Below are positions 21,289 through 31,605 of a stretch of 64,000 nt of DNA, piece by piece (within the stretch, counting starts at the first letter, position 1; each line of letters opens with the position of its first letter). Below the pieces are notes generated by a model. That model was not told where the DNA came from, searched no databases, and was given only the letters and a program-made list of their open reading frames with translations. The translations under genes were made by a program, and so were the position numbers. This stretch comes from an uncultured Bacteroidota bacterium (GTDB lineage Bacteria > Bacteroidota > Bacteroidia > Flavobacteriales > Flavobacteriaceae): assembly GCA_902514615.1 (NCBI GenBank), contig CABXRG010000005.1, forward strand, positions 1 through 64,000, read 5' to 3'.

Positions 21289-21912
21289 TTAGTTTACTTT
21301 ACTTGGTTCTGCCTCAGATAATTTTTGAGGATATAATAGTTTAACGACATCTATTTTCTCTTTCAAGTTAGCCTTATCATCGGCAGATGTTCTAGGATCA
21401 CTGTATATTAAATCCGCTTCAACGTATGAAATTCCCATGTTAGGGTTCAACCTTGCAAATTCTCTATTTCTGAGTTCATTGTAAGCAGCAACTAATTCAT
21501 TTTGAACCGCGATATACACTTTATATTGAGTTTCTCTATCATTTTTTAATGATATAATAGCTTTATCTGGATTGTCAGAAGATCTAGAATCTCGATTACC
21601 TTGACAATAAGTACATGCCTCTTCACCGGAACCTCCTCCGTTATCAAGAAATTCAACAGCTAGTCCTCTAAGATCTTTAATATCAGTTAATGATTCTTCG
21701 ACCAATAGTTGATTATTTTTATTAACTACAACAGTGAAAATATTTTTTTCTCTAATAATTGGAGGGTCAATTTGATCTTCCATTGGAGGAAGTTTTCTAT
21801 TAATTCCACTATCAGTTTCAATAGTAGTAGTCACCAAAAAGAAAATCAAAAGTAAAAAGGCAATATCAGCCATTGATCCTGCATTAACTTCTGGTGCTTT
21901 TCTTTTAGCCAT
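21289..21912 (-). CDS. ExbD/TolR-family biopolymer transport protein
   Basis: VNAGSMADIAFLLLIFFLVTTTIETDSGI. Confidence 0.92.
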   Translation of the reverse strand: MAKRKAPEVNAGSMADIAFLLLIFFLVTTTIETDSGINRKLPPMEDQIDPPIIREKNIFTVVVNKNNQLLVEESLTDIKDLRGLAVEFLDNGGGSGEEACTYCQGNRDSRSSDNPDKAIISLKNDRETQYKVYIAVQNELVAAYNELRNREFARLNPNMGISYVEADLIYSDPRTSADDKANLKEKIDVVKLLYPQKLSEAEPSKVN

Positions 21913-21915
21913 GTC

Positions 21916-22365
21916 TTATTTTTTTATAGAATTTTTAATTCCTGGTAAAACCATTAGCCCAACAGCAATAATTGATAAGATATAAAATACTCGTAAACCT
22001 GTTCCAACTAATTTTGAGCCCATAGCTGAAAGAACTTTACCATCTCTCATAGGTGTTTCCACTCCATTTGAGAGAACAAAAGCAACAAGGACAACCGCAA
22101 GGAATAATCCTGCAGACTTAAAAGCATTTTTCATCTTTGATTTATCTTTTGCAATACCTCTTAATGAAAAGATTAATGTAACTATTACAGCTATTAGCAA
22201 AATTAATTGACTAAGAAGAATTATAGGGGTTATGGCGGCAAAATTACCTGAGGCAGCATCCATTTTTATTGTATCATCTCCACTTGCAAATACAATTGCA
22301 AGAAAAATTACACCAAGTACTCCAAGGGCTATGCAGCCAACTCTAGTTATTTTTTCAAGATTCAT
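21916..22365 (-). CDS. Hypothetical 4-TM protein of the ExbB-ExbD cluster
   Basis: 149 aa, about four TM segments, between exbB and exbD. Confidence 0.7.
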   Translation of the reverse strand: MNLEKITRVGCIALGVLGVIFLAIVFASGDDTIKMDAASGNFAAITPIILLSQLILLIAVIVTLIFSLRGIAKDKSKMKNAFKSAGLFLAVVLVAFVLSNGVETPMRDGKVLSAMGSKLVGTGLRVFYILSIIAVGLMVLPGIKNSIKK

Positions 22366-22371
22366 AATGTA

Positions 22372-23154
22372 TTATTTTTTTTGAGCTGAAAGGATATCAA
22401 TTAAGGTAATTGATGCATCTTCCATATCATTAACGATTGAATCAATTTTTGCTACTATATAATTGTAAAAAACTTGAAGTATAATAGCTACTATAAGACC
22501 AAAAACTGTTGTTAGAAGTGCAATTTTAATACCTCCTGCAACTAAAGAAGGTTGCATATCACCAGCAGCTTCAATTCTATCGAATGCATTAATCATACCA
22601 ATAACAGTTCCCATAAATCCAAGCATTGGAGCTAGAGCTATAAAAAGAGATATCCATGAAACATTTTTTTCTAACTGTCCCATTTGAACACCACCGTATG
22701 AGATTACGGCTTTTTCAGCACTTTCAACTCCATCTTTTGCTCTGTCTAATCCTTGATAAAAGATTGAAGCAACAGGACCTTTAGTGTTTCTACAAACTTC
22801 TTTTGCAGCTTCAACACCTCCTGATTTTAGAGCTTCTTCTACTTCACCTGTAAGCTTATCTGAGTTAGTAGTAGATAAGTTAAGGTAAATGATTCTTTCA
22901 ATTGAGATAGCTAAACCAAGAATAAGACAAATAAGAACGATTCCCATAAAACCAGGACCTCCTTCGATAAAACGTTTCTTTAATTCTTGAGTAAATCCAG
23001 CAGAAGCTTCATCAGAGCTAGCTTCCATCATTGAATCATCTTGTGAATCCTGAACAGTAACTATACTGTTAATTGTAGTCGAGGCGTAAGCATTAGTTGT
23101 AAATGTTGAACCAACGAATACAAAAAGGATTAAGGCAAATAATATTTTTTTCAT
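22372..23154 (-). CDS. MotA/TolQ/ExbB proton channel family protein
   Basis: LAPMLGFMGTVIGMINAFDRIEAAG; GGIKIALLTTVFGLIVAI. Confidence 0.94.
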   Translation of the reverse strand: MKKILFALILFVFVGSTFTTNAYASTTINSIVTVQDSQDDSMMEASSDEASAGFTQELKKRFIEGGPGFMGIVLICLILGLAISIERIIYLNLSTTNSDKLTGEVEEALKSGGVEAAKEVCRNTKGPVASIFYQGLDRAKDGVESAEKAVISYGGVQMGQLEKNVSWISLFIALAPMLGFMGTVIGMINAFDRIEAAGDMQPSLVAGGIKIALLTTVFGLIVAIILQVFYNYIVAKIDSIVNDMEDASITLIDILSAQKK

Positions 23155-23183
23155 TTTTATAATATTTTCAATAATTGAGAATC

Positions 23184-23214
23184 GAAAGATATAAAAATTA
23201 TTATACGATTCAAA
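23184..23214 (-). promoter_or_regulatory. Putative promoter TTTG-N19-TATCTTTC for the exbB operon
   Basis: Minus strand: TTTG at 23214-23211, TATCTTTC at 23191-23184 (7/8 match to TAnnTTTG). Confidence 0.45.
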
Positions 23215-23258
23215 TTTTTTTGGGTCTGATAATTTATAAGTTTTTATTTACTAGAATT

Positions 23259-24653
23259 CTACTTATTAGGTTCATATTTATTATATGGATACGAGTCTGG
23301 AATAACAAAAGGACCTGTAGAGATTGTCATAGGGAAGTCAGAATCTGGATCTAAAACAAACTCCATCATAATAGCTTCATATCCAGCCGATTCACTATCT
23401 ATATTAATATTATAAGTATTGGTAGGAGATTTCTCAACATTTAATCTTTTCCAAAGTTCTCCCTTTTGCCAAAGTCTAAAATCTCTTCCATTTTTATTTT
23501 TTGCACTCCAAATAGATACATTATAATTTCCTTCATAATTAAGAGCTACATCAATATTTCCTTCATTAAGTTTCCAACTCAAAGAAGGCATTTGAATTTC
23601 ATTAATTATTCTGTAGAAATAACTGACTAAATCATCGTTAAGATACCTTCCTTTTAGTGAATGATTGGTATTTGGGACATATCTCAAAAGTTTATCACCT
23701 GGAAGCTGGTCATAATAAAACTTCCAAGAATCAGTTGAAAAAAACTCATCAGAGCCTGCATTAATAATATATTTAGGCATTGTGAATTTTTCTTTAAATG
23801 TAAAAGGTTCAACATAACTCATGAGTATTTTAAATTCTTCTGTATTCATCCAATCTTGTATGTCGTAATTAATATAAGACTGAACTGCAGGAGAGAACTC
23901 TCCATAACTGCGGTAATGATTTTCAAATGATGGAACTAAATTTAGCATATCAATTACCATTGGAACTACGCCAATTACTCGAGAATCAACTGCTGCAGTA
24001 GTCCAAGCTGTCCATCCTCTTTTTGAAGCCCCAGAAACTACAAAATCATTCAAACTTACACTGTTTTGAAAAGCAATTTCCTGAGCTAAATCCATTGCTC
24101 TTACTACTGCTCTAGTCATTGGTAATCTTGGTAACCATTCAATATCTTTTTGTTTAGCTCCCTTTTCTAAAAACTGATTCCATGCAAAAGCAATCAAATC
24201 ATCCTCATAAAATGATTCTTGTTCAGAGTCTAAAAAATTAATTGGTTGAAATGGAATATTATGAATATTAACAATTATTGATTTTGTTTTCAAAGCATAG
24301 CTTACAGATGTTGAATCAAGTCTAAAATAAGTTTCATCTTCAACTCCTGAATCAATAAACATTATCCCAGTATCAGCTTTAGTTTCTTTAGGAATAACTA
24401 TATCTACATAATGCCACCATTCAGTATTTTCTACTTTCTTTGAATCTAACCATTCACCTGAAGTCATTTTAATATGATATCCCGTCCATTCATCTTCATA
24501 AATAATTTCTTCTATATCATAACTAAATTCATTTTTTGTAGAACTAATATAATCCTGCATTGAGGTATAACTCTCAGTTGATAAAAAAACATAATTAAGG
24601 ACAAAATAAGTTGTAGCTAGAGATAAAACTAAAAGAATTTTTTTTGAAGACAT
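23259..24653 (-). CDS. PhoPQ-activated pathogenicity-related (PqaA-type) alpha/beta hydrolase-like protein
   Basis: N-terminal hydrophobic segment; VVSGASKRGWTAWTTAAVDSRVIGVVPMVIDMLN. Confidence 0.88.
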   Translation of the reverse strand: MSSKKILLVLSLATTYFVLNYVFLSTESYTSMQDYISSTKNEFSYDIEEIIYEDEWTGYHIKMTSGEWLDSKKVENTEWWHYVDIVIPKETKADTGIMFIDSGVEDETYFRLDSTSVSYALKTKSIIVNIHNIPFQPINFLDSEQESFYEDDLIAFAWNQFLEKGAKQKDIEWLPRLPMTRAVVRAMDLAQEIAFQNSVSLNDFVVSGASKRGWTAWTTAAVDSRVIGVVPMVIDMLNLVPSFENHYRSYGEFSPAVQSYINYDIQDWMNTEEFKILMSYVEPFTFKEKFTMPKYIINAGSDEFFSTDSWKFYYDQLPGDKLLRYVPNTNHSLKGRYLNDDLVSYFYRIINEIQMPSLSWKLNEGNIDVALNYEGNYNVSIWSAKNKNGRDFRLWQKGELWKRLNVEKSPTNTYNINIDSESAGYEAIMMEFVLDPDSDFPMTISTGPFVIPDSYPYNKYEPNK

Positions 24654-24678
24654 AATATTAAATTTAAATAAGTTTTAA

Positions 24679-24912
24679 TTATAAAAATGGACCTCTTTTT
24701 TTTCTCTTTGGAAATAGCCCTTTAAACCAACTAATTATTTTTTTTTCGTACTTCTCTGCAGACTCCCAGTCTTTTTTATTATACCAAAAGTTATCTTTCA
24801 TTGATGGAAACCTTTTTAAAATCCATTTATAAGCATAATAAAAGATTACAAAATCAATTGGCAAAGTAATTATTCTAAACCACCATGTATCCAGTAATGT
24901 TAGAAAATTCAT
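24679..24912 (-). CDS. Hypothetical protein, 77 aa
   Basis: Complete ORF in line with flanking minus-strand genes. Confidence 0.5.
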   Translation of the reverse strand: MNFLTLLDTWWFRIITLPIDFVIFYYAYKWILKRFPSMKDNFWYNKKDWESAEKYEKKIISWFKGLFPKRKKRGPFL

Positions 24913-24927
24913 AATTTTAATTAAAAA

Positions 24928-25935
24928 TTACCACCTTATAATTGTGCTTCCCCAAGTAAATCCACTACCAAAGGCTGCAAGCACAACTATATTACCTTCC
25001 TTTATTTTGCCTTCCTGCCATGCCTCAGTCAAAGCAATAGGTATTGAACCAGCTGTTGTATTCCCATACCTTTGAATATTATTGTAAACCTGATTATCTG
25101 AAAGACCAAATTTCTTTTGAACAAATTGAGAAATTCTAAGGTTGGCTTGATGCGGAATCAACATATCGATTTGATCTGGATTCAAATTATTATGTTTTAA
25201 CCCTTCCATTATTACCTCTGAAAAACGAACTACTGCATTTTTGAAAACCAACTGACCATTCATTTTAGGGTAATAGGATATGTCTTCAGGGTCATTTGCT
25301 TCTAAAATCTCAGGAACCCATCTATTGGTACTAGGACCAATTAAAGAAAGTTCTTCTGCAAACTTTCCTTCTGAATGAAGATGTGAAGAAAGTATACCCT
25401 TAGATAAATCCTCTTCTCTTGAAACCACAACAGCCCCTGCACCATCACCAAAGATAACTGACACACCTCGTCCTCTTGTTGTCATATCCAATCCGCCAGA
25501 ATGATTTTCAGAACCAATAACCAAAATATTTTTATACATTCCTGACTTTACATATTGGTCTGCAGTAGAAATTGCATAAATAAAACCTGAACATTGATTT
25601 CTTATATCCATTGCAGGACATGTTGGAATACCTAATAGTTCTTGAACTAAAACCCCGCTGCCTGGAAAATAATAGTCAGGACTTAATGTTGCAAAAAGAA
25701 TAAGATCAATTTCATTTTTTTCAACACCTGCTCTTTCCATTGCAATTTTAGCAGCTTCAACACCCATAGTAGTTGTTGTATTTCCATCTCCTTTTTTTAT
25801 ATGCCTTCTTTCTTTAATTCCGGTTCTTTCAATTATCCAATCATTTGTAGTATCCATGATTTTTGACAAATCTTCATTAGTCACTACATTCTCTGGAACA
25901 TACATTCCAAGACCAGAAATTTTTGAATTATACAT
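24928..25935 (-). CDS. fabH: 3-oxoacyl-ACP synthase III
   Basis: MDIRNQCSGFIYAISTADQ active-site Cys; PHQANLRI; GNTTAGSIPIAL. Confidence 0.94.
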   Translation of the reverse strand: MYNSKISGLGMYVPENVVTNEDLSKIMDTTNDWIIERTGIKERRHIKKGDGNTTTTMGVEAAKIAMERAGVEKNEIDLILFATLSPDYYFPGSGVLVQELLGIPTCPAMDIRNQCSGFIYAISTADQYVKSGMYKNILVIGSENHSGGLDMTTRGRGVSVIFGDGAGAVVVSREEDLSKGILSSHLHSEGKFAEELSLIGPSTNRWVPEILEANDPEDISYYPKMNGQLVFKNAVVRFSEVIMEGLKHNNLNPDQIDMLIPHQANLRISQFVQKKFGLSDNQVYNNIQRYGNTTAGSIPIALTEAWQEGKIKEGNIVVLAAFGSGFTWGSTIIRW

Positions 25936-26012
25936 GTTTTTTTCTTTAAGTTAATGATTTTTTAGTTTCTGAAATACAACTCATTATTGCATAATAGAAC
26001 ACAATTTTAATA

Positions 26013-28460
26013 TTATTCTAAACGCACATTACTAAGACCAATATCAATACCTGCCTCAGCCTTAATTAATATTGATGATGTAATTTTTGACATATCTATC
26101 CCTAGTTCTTCAAAATTACTTAAGGGAACCATATACTCCTGCCAATCAACAGATAATTTAATTTCTAATGTTTTATCACAATTAAGACTTTCATCACATT
26201 GACCAATTTGCAATATAGAATCTGAACCAGTAAATGATTTAGCATTAAAAGCTAATTTCATGGCACCATTAGACTGACGAGTTAAATCATTTGATTTAAC
26301 AGATGAAATACGGAAATAATCTCCATCAGATTTAGTCCAATTAATTCGTAAGGCATCTTCTTGAGCCAAATGATCTGTTTTACTTATGATAAGCCCGCCT
26401 ACAGATGATGGAAAGCTCGCAATTTGTTTTTCTAATTCTCCGGAAATCAACCATATGTTCCAAGGAGCTAATACATCTCCTTTATTGAAATATTCGCCTG
26501 TTGAAACAATATCGCTATTTTCTAATCCAGAATTTTCTGACAAAATATCAATTTGATCTATACTACTGTAACTAAGTCCATATCCAACTTTAAACAATGC
26601 TACATTATTGTTTTTTAAAACTATAGCACTTGAAGGCCAAGTAAAAGATAATCTACCCAAGAAATCGTATGATGTATCTGTTTGAAAAAGCATATCTGAA
26701 ATCCCACCTCCTTCACTGCCAGGCAACCATGCAGCTATAAATGAATCTGAATTGTTAATTTCAGTATTTGCCCATAATGGACGTCCTGATAAAAACACTG
26801 ATACAACTGGAATTCCTTTATTTTTATAAATAGTTAATTTATTCGTGTCAAATCCGTTTGGACTAAAATCCAAGTTTTCACGATCACCTTGAAATTCAGC
26901 ATAAGGATCCTCTCCATAAACTGCTATAACAACATCAGCATTTAAGGATGTGTCACCATCTTCTGAAAAAATTACTTTGCCACCTGCTTTATTGACTGTT
27001 TCTTCAATACCCTGTAAAATAGATTCTCCATTTGGAAACTTATCATTAGTATGTCCTGTCCCTTGCCAAGAAAGTGTCCATCCACCACTTGCTTTAGAGA
27101 TACTTGCCGCTCCATCTCCAACTACCAATATTGTTTTTTTAGGATCGATTGGTAATACTTGATTATTATTTTTAAGTAGTACCAAAGATTCTCTAACAGC
27201 CTGTCTTGCAACATCTCTATGTTTTGTTAGAGCTAAAAGACTTTCATTTCCAGCATTAACTCGAGAGCTTGGAGCACCTTTTTGAAAAATACCTGATAAA
27301 AGTTTAACTCTTAATATACGTCGAACAGCATCATTCAAACGCTCCATAGGTATTGTACCATCTTTAACATGTTTAAGTGTACTTTCATACAAGCCTTTCC
27401 AACTATCTGGCGCCATGTACATATCCAACCCTGCATTTAACGATTGCGGACAATCTGTATTTACACATCCTGGAACCTGACCATGACCATTCCAATCACC
27501 AACAACAAATCCATTAAAACCCATTTTTTCTTTCAACACATCGGTTAGTAATTCTTTATCACCGTGAAGTTTTCTTCCCTGCCAACTGGAAAAAGAAGCC
27601 ATTACAGTTTGAACACCTGCAGGAATTGAACTGTAATATCCAGCAGCATGAACCTCACTTAATTCTTTTTCACTGATTAAGGCATCTCCTTGATCTACTC
27701 CATTTTCAGTAGCACCATCTGCTAAGAAATGCTTTGCGCTTGAAATTACTTTACCGTCTCCCATGAAATCTTGTGAACCAAATTTTCCTTGCAGTCCAAT
27801 CACAATTCGATCTCCGTAAGACTTAACAATATCAGGATTTTCAGAGAATCCTTCATAACTTCTACCCCATCTCAAATCTTGAGGAACGGCTAGTGTAGGA
27901 GCAAAAGTCCAATCATGACCGGATACAGTTAATTCATGTGCAGTAACACTTGCAATTTCTTCAATTAAATCTGGATTATTCATTGCACCAAGACCTATAT
28001 TATGAGGGAAAATTATTGAACCTTTTAAATTTGCATGTCCATGCACAGCATCAATTCCCCATATAATTGGTATAGCTATTTCAACACCTTCATTATCAAT
28101 GGATGCATTATAATATTTATCAGCCATTTCAAGCCAAGCTTCTGTTTCAGCGTATGGTAATGGACCGGGAGCAGAATTTCCTCCACTTAACACAGACCCT
28201 AGTCTGTATTTTTTAACATCCTCAGGTGTTAAAGATCCTGTGTCACCCTGAATAACTTGACCTACCTTTTGCTCTAAAGTTAGTTTCGGAAGTATTTCAT
28301 CAATTTGAGCTTCAATTTCTGGATCTAGTGGTAAAGGATCTAGAGTAGACCATACATTATTATCTTGAGAAGAATTACAACTTAAAATGAGTGTTCCTAA
28401 CGTAAAGAGTGCAATAAAAGTTGTAAATAATTTGAGCTTGACTTTAAGTGATTTGATCAT
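26013..28460 (-). CDS. Glycoside hydrolase family 3 lipoprotein (exo-beta-glucanase/beta-glucosidase type)
   Basis: Lipobox TLILSCNSS; IWGIDAVHGHANLKG; SAKHFLADG; GFVVGDWNGHGQVPGC nucleophile region; C-terminal beta-sandwich-like domain. Confidence 0.92.
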   Translation of the reverse strand: MIKSLKVKLKLFTTFIALFTLGTLILSCNSSQDNNVWSTLDPLPLDPEIEAQIDEILPKLTLEQKVGQVIQGDTGSLTPEDVKKYRLGSVLSGGNSAPGPLPYAETEAWLEMADKYYNASIDNEGVEIAIPIIWGIDAVHGHANLKGSIIFPHNIGLGAMNNPDLIEEIASVTAHELTVSGHDWTFAPTLAVPQDLRWGRSYEGFSENPDIVKSYGDRIVIGLQGKFGSQDFMGDGKVISSAKHFLADGATENGVDQGDALISEKELSEVHAAGYYSSIPAGVQTVMASFSSWQGRKLHGDKELLTDVLKEKMGFNGFVVGDWNGHGQVPGCVNTDCPQSLNAGLDMYMAPDSWKGLYESTLKHVKDGTIPMERLNDAVRRILRVKLLSGIFQKGAPSSRVNAGNESLLALTKHRDVARQAVRESLVLLKNNNQVLPIDPKKTILVVGDGAASISKASGGWTLSWQGTGHTNDKFPNGESILQGIEETVNKAGGKVIFSEDGDTSLNADVVIAVYGEDPYAEFQGDRENLDFSPNGFDTNKLTIYKNKGIPVVSVFLSGRPLWANTEINNSDSFIAAWLPGSEGGGISDMLFQTDTSYDFLGRLSFTWPSSAIVLKNNNVALFKVGYGLSYSSIDQIDILSENSGLENSDIVSTGEYFNKGDVLAPWNIWLISGELEKQIASFPSSVGGLIISKTDHLAQEDALRINWTKSDGDYFRISSVKSNDLTRQSNGAMKLAFNAKSFTGSDSILQIGQCDESLNCDKTLEIKLSVDWQEYMVPLSNFEELGIDMSKITSSILIKAEAGIDIGLSNVRLE

Positions 28461-28503
28461 TTTTATATTGAAGTTTTAGATTTTTAAAGATAAAAAAAAA
28501 TTG

Positions 28504-28590
28504 CAGAGAGGAAGGGATTCGAACCCTCGATTCCATTTCTAGAATACACGCTTTCCAAGCGTGCGCCTTAAACCACTCGGCCACCTCTCT
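28504..28590 (-). tRNA. tRNA-Ser (anticodon GGA)
   Basis: Cloverleaf read by eye: acceptor AGAGAGG/CCTCTCT, anticodon loop CTTGGAAAG, GGTTCGAATCC T-arm, long variable arm, G discriminator. Confidence 0.95.
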
Positions 28591-28602
28591 AATTTTAATG
28601 AA

Positions 28603-29364
28603 TTATTTACCAAAGACTTCAATTGAATTTTGTTGAGTTATTTTAGAAATTTCATCTATTTCTAAGTTATAAACTTCTGCTAGCTTTTCTGCAATTATTT
28701 TTAAATAAGAACTCTCATTTCTAGATCCTCGGTAAGGTGAAGGAGCCAGATAAGGTGAATCGGTTTCTAAAACAATTTTATTTATTGGAATTTTATTGAG
28801 AAATTCTGATATTTTTCCATTCTTAAATGTCAATACACCTCCAATACCTAGATGAAAATTCAAGTCTATAACTCTAATTGCTTGATCTATATTTCCTGTA
28901 AAACAATGAAAAATTCCTCTTAATTTTTCACATTTAAATTTTTCTAAAACTTCAAAAATTTCATCAAATGAATCTCTTGAATGAATAACTATTGGTAAAT
29001 CATAATCAATAGCTAATTTAATTTGTTCTTCAAACGCCTCAACTTGTTGATCAAGATATTTTTTTTCATGAAAAAGATCTATTCCTATTTCTCCAATTGC
29101 TTTATAGTCATGTTTTTCAATTTGTTTCTTTACAAAGTCTATTTCCAAATCAAAATTATCATCAACATAACAAGGGTGTAAACCAATCATACAAAAGACA
29201 TTATCAGGATATTTTTTTTCCAAATCATGCATGCTTTTGTTGTATTTTGAATTTATTGAGGGAAGATAAAATCTTTCTACACCTACAGCTTTTGCCCTAG
29301 AGATGACATCATCAATATCATCTTTAAATTGTTCAAGATATAAATGGGTGTGAGTATCAATCAA
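28603..29364 (-). CDS. TatD family deoxyribonuclease/hydrolase
   Basis: [38 protein letters not shown]. Confidence 0.95.
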   Translation of the reverse strand: MIDTHTHLYLEQFKDDIDDVISRAKAVGVERFYLPSINSKYNKSMHDLEKKYPDNVFCMIGLHPCYVDDNFDLEIDFVKKQIEKHDYKAIGEIGIDLFHEKKYLDQQVEAFEEQIKLAIDYDLPIVIHSRDSFDEIFEVLEKFKCEKLRGIFHCFTGNIDQAIRVIDLNFHLGIGGVLTFKNGKISEFLNKIPINKIVLETDSPYLAPSPYRGSRNESSYLKIIAEKLAEVYNLEIDEISKITQQNSIEVFGK

Positions 29365-30555
29365 TTAATTAAGTCCTAAATGTTTTTCAACTTTACCGTC
29401 CATTAAAATGTTCTCTGGATCTTCAACACCTTCTTTAACAGCTATTAAAAATCCAACAGATTGGTTACCATCTATAATTCTATGATCATAAGACAAAGCT
29501 AAATACATCATAGGTCTTATTTCAACTTTACCATCAATAGCTACAGGTCTTTGAATTATATTATGCATTCCGAGTATTCCAGATTGAGGAGGATTTATGA
29601 TAGGTGTAGATAACATTGAACCAAAAACACCACCATTAGAAATAGTAAATGTTCCTCCTGTCAAATCATCAACAGTAATAGTTTTATTTCTAACATGATC
29701 CGCAAGTCTTTTTATCTCTTGTTCAACTGCAGCAAAAGATAGATTTTGCGAGTTTCTTAATATTGGAGTCATTAAACCTTTTGGTCCTGAAACAGCAATA
29801 CTAATATCACAATAATTAAAAGAAATTTTTTCGTTACCATCAATCATTGAATTAACATCTGGATATAATTCAAGAGCTCTAGTAACTGCTTTTGTAAAGA
29901 AACTCATAAAACCTAGACCTACTCCATGTTTTTGAGAAAATGCTTCTTTATACTTTTTTCTAAGCTCAAATATATTTGACAAGTCTGCTTCATTAAAAGT
30001 AGTTAACATTGCAGTTTCATTCTTAACAGAGACTAATCTCTCTGCAACCTTTCTTCTTAACATTGAAAGTTTTTCTCTATTTTCACTTCTTCCTTCATCA
30101 TTTGATGATCCCATTGCAGGTACAACTTTTAAAACATCATCTTTAGTAATCTTATCTCCCTTAGCTTTAATTTCATTTATATCAATTCCTTTATCTGAAG
30201 CAATATTTCTTGCAAGAGGGGTAATACTTATTCCATCATCTTCAATTAAATCAACCTTTTTCTCTTCTTTAACTATATCAATTTCAGGTTCTTTAATTAA
30301 AGGTTTGGAATCAGAAGCTACAGATGTATCGATTAAACAGACAATATCTCCAACTGCCATTAAATCTCCTTCTTCTGCTTTTAAAGTAATTTTTCCAGAT
30401 TCTTCAGCAGGTAAATCTAAAGTAGCTTTATCAGAATCTATCTCCGCAATTGTTTGATCTTTTGTAACTATATCACCATCTTTAACTAACCATTGAGAAA
30501 TTTCAACTTCTGTTATAGACTCTCCTGGGGAAGGAATTTTCATTTCGAGGACCAT
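29365..30555 (-). CDS. odhB: 2-oxoglutarate dehydrogenase E2 (dihydrolipoyl succinyltransferase)
   Basis: Lipoyl motif [13 protein letters not shown]; peripheral-subunit-binding domain; [11 protein letters not shown]. Confidence 0.95.
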   Translation of the reverse strand: MVLEMKIPSPGESITEVEISQWLVKDGDIVTKDQTIAEIDSDKATLDLPAEESGKITLKAEEGDLMAVGDIVCLIDTSVASDSKPLIKEPEIDIVKEEKKVDLIEDDGISITPLARNIASDKGIDINEIKAKGDKITKDDVLKVVPAMGSSNDEGRSENREKLSMLRRKVAERLVSVKNETAMLTTFNEADLSNIFELRKKYKEAFSQKHGVGLGFMSFFTKAVTRALELYPDVNSMIDGNEKISFNYCDISIAVSGPKGLMTPILRNSQNLSFAAVEQEIKRLADHVRNKTITVDDLTGGTFTISNGGVFGSMLSTPIINPPQSGILGMHNIIQRPVAIDGKVEIRPMMYLALSYDHRIIDGNQSVGFLIAVKEGVEDPENILMDGKVEKHLGLN

Positions 30556-30642
30556 CAGTACTATTTAGCTGGTTTTAAGTTATCAAAATTAATCATAAAA
30601 TTGAAACTATTTAAATAATCATTATCTTAATAAATAAAATAA

Positions 30643-31602
30643 ATGCAAAACAGAAGAGGTTTTATAAAGTCGTCATCTATAGCTACTCTAGGTTTATTAT
30701 CATTAAGTCAGAATTTATATTCAATAAATAAATTACCAAAAAGAAAAATAAAAATAAGTTTAATGCCTGGGTCTTTGGGTATTAATGTTGATGCCTACGA
30801 GTTAATAAATCTTGCATTAAAAAATAACTTTGATTCAATCTACCCATTAATAAATGATTTAAGTAAGATGAGTGATTTAGAATTAAACGATTACACGGGA
30901 ATGATGAAAAGTAATTCTTTATCATTTGATGTGTCTATATTACCTGTTGACTTTTCTCAATCAAATTCTATTTTTAATGATGGCATAAAGGTCCTCAAAG
31001 ATTATTGTAATACGATGAAAAAGATTGAGTCAAAAGGATTCTGCAGGTGGATAATGCCTACAAACAATGATTTAACATATTTAAGAAATTTTGAGACACA
31101 TAAGTCAAGACTTAAAGAGTGTGCAAAAATTATTGGAGATAATGGTATGATGCTTGGATTAGAATTTGTTGCACCAAAGACATTGATGGCTAGGGATCAA
31201 TTTTCATTTATTAGAACCATTAATGAATTAAGAGAATTAATTGATGCTATTGATGAAAAAAATGTTGGATACCAGCTAGATACTTTTCATTTATATTGTG
31301 CAAACCACACAGTTGATGATCTAAAATTCTTAAATAAAGATGACATAATTATGTGTCAATTAAATGATGCGGTAAAAGGAAGAAGTCGAGACGAACAAAT
31401 TGATTTAGAAAGGGAACTTCCAGGCAAAACAGGATTAATAGATACTGCTCCATTTCTAAATTTTTTAGAGGAAATTGGATATGAGGGGACTATAAGTGCT
31501 GAACCTTTTAATAAAGATCTAAATAGTATGAATAATGAGAAAGCTGCAAAAGTTACATTTGATTCAATCAAAAAAAGCTTTGAAAATGCAGGGATCTTTT
31601 AG
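30643..31602 (+). CDS. Secreted sugar phosphate isomerase/epimerase-like TIM-barrel protein
   Basis: Tat-like signal NRRGFIKSSSIATLGLLSL; GLEFVAP...VGYQLDTFHLY...TISAEPFN AP-endonuclease-2 fold. Confidence 0.8.
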   Translation: MQNRRGFIKSSSIATLGLLSLSQNLYSINKLPKRKIKISLMPGSLGINVDAYELINLALKNNFDSIYPLINDLSKMSDLELNDYTGMMKSNSLSFDVSILPVDFSQSNSIFNDGIKVLKDYCNTMKKIESKGFCRWIMPTNNDLTYLRNFETHKSRLKECAKIIGDNGMMLGLEFVAPKTLMARDQFSFIRTINELRELIDAIDEKNVGYQLDTFHLYCANHTVDDLKFLNKDDIIMCQLNDAVKGRSRDEQIDLERELPGKTGLIDTAPFLNFLEEIGYEGTISAEPFNKDLNSMNNEKAAKVTFDSIKKSFENAGIF

Positions 31603-31605
31603 AGT

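Noticed and set aside
28504-28590. tRNA-Ser as an integration site for a mobile element
   Set aside because: No integrase, no duplicated tRNA 3' end found, and flanking genes are ordinary.
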